The notes: generated by a model from the sequence alone, not told the origin. A stretch of DNA of 64,000 nucleotides from an uncultured Clostridia bacterium (GCA_947627875.1 CANQXS010000006.1:1-64000); one strand, 5' to 3'; positions 15,980 to 23,583 are shown, counted from the stretch's first letter. Numbers and translations are program-made.

Positions 15980-16192
15980 ATGCAGATGAGAAACAAAACG
16001 CACTTCCCTGAGCAGGAAGTGAAAACGGGCGGCATAGATGAAGCTTGCACCCGTTATTGTTTGGGAAAAGCGACAATGAGAAAAGTGGCTGAATCGGCGA
16101 ACGCGGTAATTAGAATAGGGAAACGCTATCTTGTAAATTTTGAAAAAGTGGACAGGTACTTAAACAGCATTTCAGATGACGGGAGGCCCTAA
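15980..16192 (+). CDS. Small excisionase-like HTH protein (DUF6462-like)
   Basis: 70 residues, AAGGAGGAG 9-14 nt before ATG. The core ACTRYCLGKATMRKVAESANAVIRIGKRYLVNFEKVDRYLNS has the helix-turn-wing pattern of excisionase/AlpA-like proteins, closest in my memory to Clostridia DUF6462 proteins. It is the first gene of the rightward operon after the divergent operator and is followed 3 bp later by the primase gene. Likely excision or early regulation. Confidence 0.65.
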   Translation: MQMRNKTHFPEQEVKTGGIDEACTRYCLGKATMRKVAESANAVIRIGKRYLVNFEKVDRYLNSISDDGRP

Positions 16193-16195
16193 CGC

Positions 16196-18511
16196 ATGAG
16201 TGAGACCAAAAGCCTTAAAAGCTCAGCGCTGCATTACGCGTCAATGGGTTGGAAAGTTTTCCCGCTCAGACCGGGCGCTAAAACTCCCGCAACGCGAAAC
16301 GGATTTAAAGACGCCACTACAGATTACGCAAAGATAGAATCGTGGTGGACAAGCAATCCGGATTATAATATAGGCTTTGCGACCGGAGATAATCTGTTTG
16401 TGATCGATGTTGATAAGGGCGAGGGAAAAGACGGGGATATAGCCTTGAGATTCTGGCAGACTATTAACGGGCAGTTCCCGGTTACATCAAGCACAGAGAC
16501 GCCCAGAGGCGGCAGACACTATTTTTTCAGATCTTCCGAAGCAGTAAAAAGCCGTGTCGGGGTATTTGAGGGGGTAGATGTACGCGGACTGGGCGGATAT
16601 GTTGTTTTACCGCCGAGTACAGTCAAAGGAAAGGTTTACATGTGGATTGATCACCCGAGTATTGTCGGAATTTCAGAAGCCAATGAAAACGTGCTTGCAT
16701 TTGTACAGCACGGAAGCAAAAAGCCGACAAATGCAGACGCAGAGGCGGGAAAGCGCTCCGATGATGAGCCCGAAGCTTTACCTGCAATTCTTACCACATC
16801 TGACGACGGCAAATCTCTTGGTGAAATTTTGGCGGCATTTGCAGAGCGGGGAATTACGCTTCCACCGTGGGCAGCGACAGAGGTCCCGGAGGGAAAGCGA
16901 ACAGATACATTAGTACGCCTGCTTGGATTTTTTCAAGGAATAGGCTTGGCGGATTCTGACCTGTACGCAGTTATCAGAGCATTTAATGCTGAGTGCTGTA
17001 ATCCTCCGCTTGAGGATTCAGAGCTTGTCAGAGAGGTATTTCCCGCTTTGGCTCGATGGGTAAAAGGATCATCACCTCAAGCAAAAATGCTTGCCCTGCT
17101 TTGCGAACTGCGCGAAATCAGACCAGAACAGCGTTTTAAGTGGTCCGACGCGGGGAATGCCGAATTATTTGCAGAACTTTCTGCTGACAGGTTTAAATAT
17201 GTTCACCAACGGCGGGCATGGTATGTATATCGCGGAAAAGTATGGGAAAAGGACACTACTAACCAGAGTTATACCGCCGATCAAGCAAGAAGTATCGGCA
17301 ACGCGCTAAGCAGCTACACGGCTGACTTGTCAGATGAAAAAATCCGCGCGGAATATAAGAAGTTTGTAGGCAAATGGCAGACACTTAAAACGCGTGAGAC
17401 GATTTTAAGGGATTCCGCAACATTGCCGAGGCTGTGCTTGGGAGTTGAAGCTTTCGACCAAAACCCTTATCTGCTGAACTGTTTAAACGGAACTCTCGAC
17501 TTGCGCGCCGCGGATTTTTGGGAGCATGATCCCGGGGACTTGTTAAGCCGTATCTCCGGTGTAAGCTTTGACCCCACCGCAAAATGTGACCGGTGGATCC
17601 AATTTATTGACGAAATCACTGAGGGCGACGTGGAACTTGCAAGATACATTCAAAAGATTCTGGGGTATTGTCTTTCAGGCGACACGTCACGAGAGTGCTT
17701 TTTCATTGCATACGGACCCATGTCCCGAAACGGCAAGGGTGTTTTAATTGATGTTTTTAGTCGGCTTCTTGGCGACTATGCTTCGGCGGCGTCACCTGAG
17801 ACGTTAGCACTCCGTAAAAACTCCGATTCGCGGCTTGCGTCAGGCGACATAGCCCGATTGCAGGGATCACGCTTTGTTGCTGTTTCAGAACCCGGTAAGG
17901 ATCTGACGCTCAACGCAGCGCTCGTAAAACAATTAAGCGGCGGGGACACCGTTACCGCAAGGGCGCTTTATGAAAGCGAGATTGAATTTAAGCCGCAGTT
18001 TAAGCTGTTTATTGCAACTAACCATTTACCGTATGTATCAGATTCGACGCTTTTCACATCTGACCGGTTGAAAGTCATTCCGTTCAATCGTCATTTTTCG
18101 GAAAGAGAACGGGATCCCGAGCTCAAAAGAAAGTTGACAACTCCCGAGGCCCTGAGCGGCGTTTTGAACTGGGCGCTTGAGGGGTGGAAGATGTTACAGT
18201 CTGAGGACCTGACGGATCCGCCTGCTGTTAAGCAGGCGATAAACGACTATCAGTCAATCGCAGATAAAGTTGGTTGCTTTGTTGCCGATCAGCTTCAATC
18301 CGCAGAAAATAAAAAGACCCCGCTCAAGCAGGTTTATACTGCATATCAATACTGGTGCGGCGAAGCAGGCTTGCGCCCGGAGGGTATCAGTGAATTTCTA
18401 AAATCTCTTGCTTCCGCAGGGATTATAACCAAACGGGCGCGGCCTGACGGCGCAGAAAGAACAGCGGCAGCGGCTCAAATGATAATTGGCTACAAGCTGA
18501 AAAATAGTTAA
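16196..18511 (+). CDS. Prim-Pol / D5-type primase-helicase
   Basis: 771 residues. N-terminal bifunctional primase/polymerase domain (~10-165) shows GWKVFPLRPGAKTPATRNGF, FVIDVDKG with the metal-binding Asp-x-Asp, and GGRHYFFR. Middle D5_N-like domain (~300-470) then SF3-type helicase with Walker A GPMSRNGKG (~507-515), Walker B region and a sensor FIATNHLPYV. This is the P4-family phage/plasmid replication protein; satellites such as P4 and SaPIs use the same plan to start replication at their own origin. The nested palindrome immediately after the stop is a candidate origin. It gives the element autonomous replication capacity after excision. Confidence 0.93.
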   Translation: MSETKSLKSSALHYASMGWKVFPLRPGAKTPATRNGFKDATTDYAKIESWWTSNPDYNIGFATGDNLFVIDVDKGEGKDGDIALRFWQTINGQFPVTSSTETPRGGRHYFFRSSEAVKSRVGVFEGVDVRGLGGYVVLPPSTVKGKVYMWIDHPSIVGISEANENVLAFVQHGSKKPTNADAEAGKRSDDEPEALPAILTTSDDGKSLGEILAAFAERGITLPPWAATEVPEGKRTDTLVRLLGFFQGIGLADSDLYAVIRAFNAECCNPPLEDSELVREVFPALARWVKGSSPQAKMLALLCELREIRPEQRFKWSDAGNAELFAELSADRFKYVHQRRAWYVYRGKVWEKDTTNQSYTADQARSIGNALSSYTADLSDEKIRAEYKKFVGKWQTLKTRETILRDSATLPRLCLGVEAFDQNPYLLNCLNGTLDLRAADFWEHDPGDLLSRISGVSFDPTAKCDRWIQFIDEITEGDVELARYIQKILGYCLSGDTSRECFFIAYGPMSRNGKGVLIDVFSRLLGDYASAASPETLALRKNSDSRLASGDIARLQGSRFVAVSEPGKDLTLNAALVKQLSGGDTVTARALYESEIEFKPQFKLFIATNHLPYVSDSTLFTSDRLKVIPFNRHFSERERDPELKRKLTTPEALSGVLNWALEGWKMLQSEDLTDPPAVKQAINDYQSIADKVGCFVADQLQSAENKKTPLKQVYTAYQYWCGEAGLRPEGISEFLKSLASAGIITKRARPDGAERTAAAAQMIIGYKLKNS

Positions 18512-18521
18512 ATGTGCTTAA

Positions 18522-18616
18522 TGTGTGCTTCGTGTGCTTTCTTTTCTGTAAACCCCTATATATACTATAATTCTTATATATATACTTTACAGAAACAGAG
18601 GCACACGAAGCACACA
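18522..18616. repeat. Nested 95-bp palindrome after the primase gene (origin candidate)
   Basis: Outer arms TGTGTGCTTCGTGTGC (18522-18537) and GCACACGAAGCACACA (18601-18616) are perfect 16-bp complements. Inner arms TTTCTGTAAA (18543-18552) and TTTACAGAAA (18586-18595) are perfect 10-bp complements. The core is AT-only TATATATAC-type sequence. It begins 11 bp after the primase-helicase stop. The outer arm also holds direct GTGTGCTTcGTGTGCTT repeats. It could be the replication origin or, less likely, a terminator. Confidence 0.65.
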
Positions 18617-18647
18617 CCTAAAATTTTCCAAAAGGAGAAAAAGAACT

Positions 18648-19214
18648 ATGTTAGTATCGTATTTCAGTGCTTCACTTAACCGGTTTATAGAGTGTGACGA
18701 AGCAAAAAAGCTTTCGCCGGGCGATCTTAAAAAACTGTTGGCTGAGTTGGCAGAGAGAAACGGTCACAAAATAGTGTGGCGCAATGATCGGGTTTGTGAC
18801 TTGCTTCCGGTAATACGCGGCGTTTTTCCGTGGTATGACGCGCCGATCAACGATGTAGTTGATTACTATTTTGTAAAATATGATTTTGCCGATGATGTGT
18901 CCTTTAAAATCAATGAAAATATTGACTTCGACAGTTACAGCATAGCAGGAATTTTCGATGATTCGCACGGTTATATTTTACTGCTTCACAAGAACGCAGG
19001 CGGACCGTTTTCTTGGTGTGTGCAGTATGCCGGTGGTGGGAAATACTTCAACGACTTTCACAGTGCGGCGGTTTATGTAATATACCGTTTCAACGGAAAG
19101 CTTACGTCCGATGAATACAATAAGCTGATGACGGCTGTTGAGGAACACAGTCGAACCGGTGAACCGCTCAAATACCCGCTTTCAAATTCAGCAAGTCAAC
19201 GCCTCCCTGCGTAA
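18648..19214 (+). CDS. Unknown element protein
   Basis: 188 residues, AAAAGGAGAAAAAG before ATG. Mixed alpha/beta, no signal peptide or membrane span, no motif recognised. The acidic, aromatic-rich middle (FPWYDAPINDVVDYYFVKYDFADDVSF) is notable. It stands alone after the palindrome and may be transcribed from inside it. Accessory genes at this position in satellites often interfere with helper phage; nothing in the sequence proves this. Confidence 0.6.
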   Translation: MLVSYFSASLNRFIECDEAKKLSPGDLKKLLAELAERNGHKIVWRNDRVCDLLPVIRGVFPWYDAPINDVVDYYFVKYDFADDVSFKINENIDFDSYSIAGIFDDSHGYILLLHKNAGGPFSWCVQYAGGGKYFNDFHSAAVYVIYRFNGKLTSDEYNKLMTAVEEHSRTGEPLKYPLSNSASQRLPA

Positions 19215-19229
19215 GTCAGACAGCGTGAG

Positions 19230-19442
19230 CTACACCGCGTCAGTTACATATTCAAGAATATCTCCCGGCTGACAGTTAAGCAGTCGGCAAAGTGCTTCGA
19301 TGTTTTCCCAAGATACCGGTTCTGAATTTCTTAGCTTTTGCACGGTAGATTCGCTGAGCAGCTTTTCTTTTCTGATCTTGTATGTAGTTATCCCTACAGA
19401 TTTAAGCGCGTCAAGCACATTCATTTTGTATGTCATTGGCAT
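19230..19442 (-). CDS. Small XRE/Cro-type HTH protein
   Basis: 70 residues from ATG at 19442 with GGGGGC 7 nt upstream; a longer reading through upstream codons lacks a ribosome site. LKSVGITTYKIRKEKLLSESTVQKLRNSEPVSWENIEALCRLLNCQPGDILEYV is a minimal Cro-like HTH of the YozG/DUF-type family common in Clostridia. It is divergent from the small gene operon 19651-21802 and may control the integrase branch. Confidence 0.8.
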   Translation of the reverse strand: MPMTYKMNVLDALKSVGITTYKIRKEKLLSESTVQKLRNSEPVSWENIEALCRLLNCQPGDILEYVTDAV

Positions 19443-19650
19443 TATATACGCCCCCATAATATTTATTTGAAATATTGTAACATATTTTATGCACGAAATC
19501 AAGTGTATAAAATAGACAAATACGTGCGCTAATTTTCGTGTATATTGCCTATTGATTATGAACGAGAAATAGTGTATATTATAATTACAGTCAAGGAGAA
19601 AACAACCTCCACCCACCACCAAAAAATTTATTGAAAAGGGGATCATTACA

Positions 19651-19932
19651 ATGACAAACAGACAGCTTGACAACCGCGTTAAGAAGCTCCAAGAACTTGA
19701 GGCACAGATCAGCGACTTTGAAGCTCAGGCAGACGCCCTCCGGGGCGAACTCAAAGCCGACCTCACCGAAAAGGGAGAGGACGAACACAACACCGGCAGC
19801 TTCATCATCCGTTGGAAAGAGATCATAAGCAAGAGGCTTGACAGCAAAGCTCTCAAAGCCGCTCTTCCGGACGTGTTCAACACCTACAGCAAGGAAAGCA
19901 GCAGCAAGCGCTTCACAGTTACAGCCGCTTGA
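19651..19932 (+). CDS. Small coiled-coil phage protein
   Basis: 93 residues, AAAAGGGG upstream. N-terminal coiled coil (~1-45, LDNRVKKLQELEAQISDFEAQADALRGELKADL) then a short beta part and KALPDVFNTYSK-like helix ending SKRFTV. Similar small proteins occur in early regions of Clostridia phages; function unknown. A terminator hairpin follows directly. Confidence 0.6.
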   Translation: MTNRQLDNRVKKLQELEAQISDFEAQADALRGELKADLTEKGEDEHNTGSFIIRWKEIISKRLDSKALKAALPDVFNTYSKESSSKRFTVTAA

Positions 19933-19943
19933 CGCAAGAAAAA

Positions 19944-19977
19944 GTCCCCGGAGGCTTGCACAGAGCCCACCGGGGAC
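19944..19977 (+). terminator. Hairpin after the coiled-coil gene
   Basis: GTCCCCGG (19944-19951) pairs with CCGGGGAC (19970-19977), with extra pairing inside the loop. No T-run. Confidence 0.55.
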
Positions 19978-20052
19978 GACCCCACCACCATGGGATCAGC
20001 TATATTATAGCAGATCGACTAATAAAAATCAAGATATGAAAGGAAATACAAT

Positions 20053-20286
20053 ATGGACACTATTAAAACTCTATTCTTAGAATACTTGGAAAGTAACAGT
20101 AAGGATCCAAAAGAAGCGGAAGTATCTAAAATCAGCGGTCTGCTTGACACAGCGATAGAAGCCGGGAGAAAAAATGAAGCGATAGAAAAAGCCGCTGACT
20201 ATGAGCTCGCAGCGCGTGAAGCGGGATTTTACGCCGGATTTAAGGCGGCGCAGTCAATTCTTAATAAAACGGAGGCGAGTAATTGA
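20053..20286 (+). CDS. Small helical protein, unknown
   Basis: 77 residues, predicted all-helical and charged, with an Ala-rich C-terminal half (AADYELAAREAGFYAGFKAAQSIL) typical of small phage proteins. AAAGGAAATACAAT precedes ATG. It ends one base before the next gene's ATG region; probably one operon through the integrase. Confidence 0.55.
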   Translation: MDTIKTLFLEYLESNSKDPKEAEVSKISGLLDTAIEAGRKNEAIEKAADYELAAREAGFYAGFKAAQSILNKTEASN

Positions 20287-20287
20287 A

Positions 20288-20464
20288 ATGGCGAAAACTT
20301 TACATCTCGATCTGTCGCAAATCGGAGAGGCGGACAAGCGTAATCTATGCAGTACGTTCTTAGACGCGATAGAAAGATTCTACGATGATCCGGAAAACGT
20401 AAAAAAGTTTAACGCTTGGAAGAAAGCACAGCACCCGGACGCTTCATCTCAGGAGAAATATTAA
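20288..20464 (+). CDS. Small conserved phage/ICE-type protein
   Basis: 58 residues from ATG at 20288 with GAGGCG upstream. It reads as one helix followed by FYDDPENVKKFNAWKKAQHPD. The ending resembles another small gene in this window (56977-57150: FYESEEGQREFAEWKWQQE), so both probably belong to one family of small proteins found next to recombinases in Clostridia. Function unknown. Confidence 0.55.
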   Translation: MAKTLHLDLSQIGEADKRNLCSTFLDAIERFYDDPENVKKFNAWKKAQHPDASSQEKY

Positions 20465-20476
20465 ACTACAGACGCA

Positions 20477-20499
20477 GGGGCGGGCAACTGTCCCGCTCC
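20477..20499 (+). terminator. Hairpin before the integrase gene
   Basis: GGGGCGGG (20477-20484) with CCCGCTCC (20492-20499). Same loop start (CAA) and stem core as the hairpin at 13808-13833. It lies between the small gene and the integrase and could limit readthrough. Confidence 0.45.
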
Positions 20500-20521
20500 G
20501 CTCAGACTATGGAGGCTTATA

Positions 20522-21802
20522 ATGGCAAAACAGGAAGTAAAAAAGAGAAAAGACACAAAGGGGCGCAACCTTAAAGACGGCGAAATGCAACTACCCGATG
20601 GGCGATATAAATATCAGTACATAGACGCAAAGGGCGCGCGCAAAGCTGTTTACAGTTGGAAACTTTTGCCGACTGATCGGATCCCCGCAGGAAAGCGCGA
20701 CAGTTTAAGCTTGCGTGAAAAGGAAGAAGAGATAGCCGCTGACAACCGGGACGGGATAGATGGCAAGGCAGCAGGTAAAATCACACTTAACCAGATGTTT
20801 GAAATCTATATGTCCGGCAAGGTTAATTTAAAGCAGTCTACCCGCACAAATTACCTCTATATGTACCAAAATTACATATATGACACCATAGGCACGAGAG
20901 CTCTGAAAAGCATTAAATACAGCGATATAATCCAGTTTTATAACGCGCTGATACAGGAAAAAGGATTCAAGCCGAACAGCATGGAGATAATTCATACAAT
21001 TCTGCACCCGACATTTACTTTAGCTGTACGCGACGGATATATCAGAACGAACCCGACCGAGGGCGTTATGGCTGATATAAAGAAAAGTCATAACTGGGAA
21101 AAGCCGAAGCGGCACGCGCTGACCGTTGTCGAACAAAGCCTGCTGATATGTTTTCTCTCTCAGTCTGAGATGTACGGTCACTGGCTCCCGATGATTACAA
21201 CCTTTTTAGGAACCGGTTGCCGCGTCGGTGAGCTGATCGGTCTGAGATGGCAGGACATAGACTTTAAAAACGGCACTATAAGCATAAATCACAATCTGAT
21301 ATATCGACAGCAGGATAACGGTCACATGGAGTTGCACGTTACCACTCCGAAAACAAGCGCAGGTTGTAGAACTATACCGCTGTTAAAAGAAGTACGCGAA
21401 GCCTTACAGCAGGAGCGTATCAAGCAGTTACAGACCGGAGGGAAAAGCGTGACGGTGGACGGCTATACAGGTTTTATATTTACCAACCGCTTCGGAGATG
21501 TGTATACACCGATGTCAATCAACAGGGCGATTGACAGAATAATTCTCGCGGCTAACGCTTGGGAAGCAGAGCGGGCGGCTGAGGAGCTGAGAACGCCGGT
21601 TGTTATTCGGCATTTTTCCGTTCATAATTTGCGACATACGTTCTGCACCCGCTTTTGTGAAAACGAAACCAACATAAAAGTTATTCAAGAGATAATGGGT
21701 CACAGCGATATAACGACCACTATGAACATATACGCCGAGGCAACGGAACAAAAGAAAAAAGAAGCGTTCATAAACCTTGAGGGCAAGATAAAAATTTCAT
21801 AG
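20522..21802 (+). CDS. int: Tyrosine integrase of the lysS element
   Basis: 426 residues, GGAGG upstream. N-terminal arm-binding region (~1-60), SAM-like core-binding domain (~80-185), catalytic domain (~190-426). Active-site residues: Arg234 in GTGCRVGELIGLRW, His368 and Arg371 in HNLRHTFCTRF, MGHSDI box, nucleophile Tyr404 in MNIYAEA. It lies 260 bp from attR in the 3' end of lysS, the usual arrangement, and is followed by a strong terminator. It should catalyse integration at and excision from the lysS 3' end. Confidence 0.95.
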   Translation: MAKQEVKKRKDTKGRNLKDGEMQLPDGRYKYQYIDAKGARKAVYSWKLLPTDRIPAGKRDSLSLREKEEEIAADNRDGIDGKAAGKITLNQMFEIYMSGKVNLKQSTRTNYLYMYQNYIYDTIGTRALKSIKYSDIIQFYNALIQEKGFKPNSMEIIHTILHPTFTLAVRDGYIRTNPTEGVMADIKKSHNWEKPKRHALTVVEQSLLICFLSQSEMYGHWLPMITTFLGTGCRVGELIGLRWQDIDFKNGTISINHNLIYRQQDNGHMELHVTTPKTSAGCRTIPLLKEVREALQQERIKQLQTGGKSVTVDGYTGFIFTNRFGDVYTPMSINRAIDRIILAANAWEAERAAEELRTPVVIRHFSVHNLRHTFCTRFCENETNIKVIQEIMGHSDITTTMNIYAEATEQKKKEAFINLEGKIKIS

Positions 21803-21807
21803 ACAGG

Positions 21808-21840
21808 GCGCTGCGGTTGATAAAACCGTGGCGCTTTTTT
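21808..21840 (+). terminator. Terminator of the integrase operon
   Basis: GCGCTGCGGTT (21808-21818) pairs with AACCGTGGCGC (21824-21834), followed by TTTTTT. Strong intrinsic terminator. Confidence 0.85.
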
Positions 21841-21854
21841 AATTTGTGAATCTA

Positions 21855-21883
21855 TTGACTTGCGTACTGAAAAGAGGTATAAT
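21855..21883 (+). promoter_or_regulatory. Outward-reading consensus promoter at right end
   Basis: TTGACT (21855-21860), 17 bp, TATAAT (21878-21883). It lies after the integrase terminator and reads out through attR toward the restriction-modification genes; in the excised circle it would read across attP toward the terminase gene. Confidence 0.6.
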
Positions 21884-21916
21884 ATATATGAATTTGAATA
21901 TAAAATCGACGACGAT

Positions 21917-21936
21917 TTTATATCAGAATTTATATC
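21917..21936 (+). repeat. Right paired TTATATCA arm-type repeats
   Basis: TTATATCAGAATTTATATCA: two TTATATCA copies 12 bp apart, mirroring the left-end pair. Followed by AAGACGGAACGTGA (~21950) and AAGACGGAATGTGA (~22022), a second direct repeat pair. Confidence 0.55.
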
Positions 21937-22054
21937 AATTACAACTATCAAGACGGAACGTGATAAACCGAAAAATTGTATAAATGCCCGTAAAACATAG
22001 GCTTTAAAACAAAGACAGATTAAGACGGAATGTGACAAAACAACACCCGTTCAA

Positions 22055-22084
22055 TTCCCGACGATGAAGAGCTTGGAGAAGTAA
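22055..22084 (+). other. attR with displaced native lysS 3' tail
   Basis: TTCCCGACGATGAAGAGC... continues in frame as Thr-Met-Lys-Ser-Leu-Glu-Lys-stop (ACG at 22061, TAA at 22082-22084), the expected native ending of lysyl-tRNA synthetase. It is not attached to any gene here. With 8410-8418 it defines an element of 13,651 bp. Confidence 0.85.
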
Positions 22085-22101
22085 AAGTGCGATTCCCATT
22101 T

Positions 22102-22120
22102 GATGATACATAGTATCATC
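22102..22120. promoter_or_regulatory. Palindrome upstream of the restriction gene
   Basis: GATGATAC-ATA-GTATCATC, perfect 8-bp arms, 27 bp before the endonuclease ATG. It resembles an operator or control box; no controller gene is visible next to it. Confidence 0.5.
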
Positions 22121-22146
22121 AGGCTAATATATAAGGACGGTTTGCT

Positions 22147-22791
22147 ATGATACCAATACCACTTGATTTACAAGAAAAATTTGAATTTCAGAATTACGGT
22201 CATGCTTTAGAGATATTGACTGATGCCTTTTTTCCGGAATGGATTGAGATTCAAGATTGTTTGCGGAAGCTAAGGATTACAGTTGACGATTTGAAAAGAG
22301 CCGGAGGAAATGAAAGCCCTATACCAAAAAAATTCGATGATGTTCTGTATCCTTATGGATGGCGTGAGATTAGAATTACAGGTGATATGGTTGTAAAGAT
22401 GTATCCGCGTCAAACGGCACAACGTAGAGGCAGGTTTTCAAACGAACCTTCTGATGAAAAGTTAATAACTGGTTATATAGACGGACATAATATTGATTTC
22501 TTGAAGAATCGTGTTGCCTTTGACCTTGAATGGAACAGCAAGGATCAAACCTTTGACCGCGACTTGCTTGCTATGAGAACCTATTTTGAATGTGGTCTTG
22601 TCGATGTAGGTGTTATCGTTACTCGCGCAGAAGAACTGAACGATATTTTCAATGAAATAGGTATAATGTCAAAATATGGGGCTTCAACAACTTGGATGGG
22701 CAAACTGGAATACCGCTTGAAATCGCGTAGAAATGGTGGCTGTCCTATTTTGGCTGTCGGTATCAAAAAGGCGTGCGTGGAAGGATACTGA
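22147..22791 (+). CDS. BglII/BstYI-family type II restriction endonuclease
   Basis: 214 residues, AAGGACGG upstream. The pattern GHALEILTDAFFPEWIEIQDCL near the start, GWREIRITGDMVVK in the middle, NRVAFDLEWNSKDQTFDRDLLAMRTYFECGLVDVGVIVTR with probable catalytic Asp/Glu residues (DxxxEWN) and the family ending GGCPILAVGIKKACVEG fit the BglII-type endonuclease family, which cuts GATC-centred six-base sites. The adjacent methyltransferase starts one base later, completing a type II system. It lies just outside attR of the phage-like element. Confidence 0.8.
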   Translation: MIPIPLDLQEKFEFQNYGHALEILTDAFFPEWIEIQDCLRKLRITVDDLKRAGGNESPIPKKFDDVLYPYGWREIRITGDMVVKMYPRQTAQRRGRFSNEPSDEKLITGYIDGHNIDFLKNRVAFDLEWNSKDQTFDRDLLAMRTYFECGLVDVGVIVTRAEELNDIFNEIGIMSKYGASTTWMGKLEYRLKSRRNGGCPILAVGIKKACVEGY

Positions 22792-22792
22792 T

Positions 22793-23467
22793 ATGACTAC
22801 TCTTGAAGAAACCATTAAGGATTTAATGGATTTTACAAACGGAAAAAAATACAAAACAATTTATGCTGATCCACCATGGCAATTTAAAAACAGAACAGGA
22901 AAGGTCGCTCCTGAGCACAAACGTTTAAGTCGCTATTCTACAATGACGCTTGAGGATATTAAATCATTGCCCGTCGAAAAGATTGCAGACGAAAAAAGTC
23001 ATTTATATCTTTGGGTGCCCAATGCTCTTCTTCCTGAAGGACTTGAAGTCATGAGAGCGTGGGGTTTTGAATATAAAACCAATTTGATTTGGGAAAAAGT
23101 CAGAAAAGACGGTCAGCCGGACGGCAGGGGAGTAGGATTTTATTTTCGTAATGTGACCGAAATTCTTTTGTTTGGGATAAAAGGTGACAAAAATCGAACT
23201 CTTGATGTTGGCAGATCGCAAGTCAATTTACTTCGGACAATGAAACGTGAGCATAGCCGTAAGCCTGATGAATTCGTTTCGTTAATAGAATCTTGTTCCA
23301 GCGGTCCGCGTATCGAATTATTTGCTCGCGGGAATCGTGATGAATGGGATATGTGGGGCAACCAAGCTGTTGACGAATACGAGCCGGATTGGAGCACTTA
23401 TGCAAATCACACGAAAGCATCAAATATGCGAAAATGTGAACAGTTACGAGGAGATAAGCATGATTGA
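22793..23467 (+). CDS. MT-A70-family DNA adenine methyltransferase
   Basis: 224 residues from ATG at 22793, two bases after the endonuclease stop; the in-frame upstream ATG at 22733 lies inside the endonuclease. DPPW (from Asp26) is the N6-adenine methyltransferase motif IV; YSTMTLEDIKSLPV, HLYLWVPN, GFEYKTNLIWEK, GVGFYFRNVTEILLFG and RKPDEF...IELFAR are the standard MT-A70 blocks including the SAM-binding ones. It should modify the sites cut by the BglII-like enzyme. Type II partner methylases of BglII relatives are usually other classes, so the pairing with MT-A70 is of interest. Confidence 0.88.
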   Translation: MTTLEETIKDLMDFTNGKKYKTIYADPPWQFKNRTGKVAPEHKRLSRYSTMTLEDIKSLPVEKIADEKSHLYLWVPNALLPEGLEVMRAWGFEYKTNLIWEKVRKDGQPDGRGVGFYFRNVTEILLFGIKGDKNRTLDVGRSQVNLLRTMKREHSRKPDEFVSLIESCSSGPRIELFARGNRDEWDMWGNQAVDEYEPDWSTYANHTKASNMRKCEQLRGDKHD

Positions 23468-23501
23468 AGTCGAACAGAAATAATAATACATCATAAATAA
23501 C

Positions 23502-23527
23502 GCCCCCGATTCTCAAGAGTCGGGGGC
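23502..23527 (+). terminator. Terminator of the restriction-modification pair
   Basis: GCCCCCGA...TCGGGGGC stem (23502-23527) with AGATTTATT after it; convergent to the next hairpin. Confidence 0.75.
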
Positions 23528-23543
23528 AGATTTATTGACAAAA

Positions 23544-23569
23544 TCCCCTCAGCACGAAGCCGAGGGGGA
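23544..23569 (-). terminator. Terminator of the sortase/pilus operon
   Basis: TCCCCTC (23544-23550) and GAGGGGGA (23562-23569) bracket the end of the minus-strand sortase operon; T-rich sequence follows on the minus strand. Confidence 0.65.
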
Positions 23570-23583
23570 TCGTTTATGCCTAT

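Noticed and set aside
15829-16050. N-terminal extension of the lysS-element repressor to 278 residues
   Set aside because: The extension crosses the divergent promoter and operator and the start of the 15980 gene; the TTG at 15828 has a proper GGAGG.
8430-22084. Complete inducible prophage
   Set aside because: No portal, large terminase, capsid, tail tube, baseplate, holin or lysin gene, nor recognisable remnants, exists in this interval.
22102-22120. Palindrome as proof of a controller-protein regulated restriction system
   Set aside because: No controller gene is present beside the endonuclease; kept only as a possible operator.
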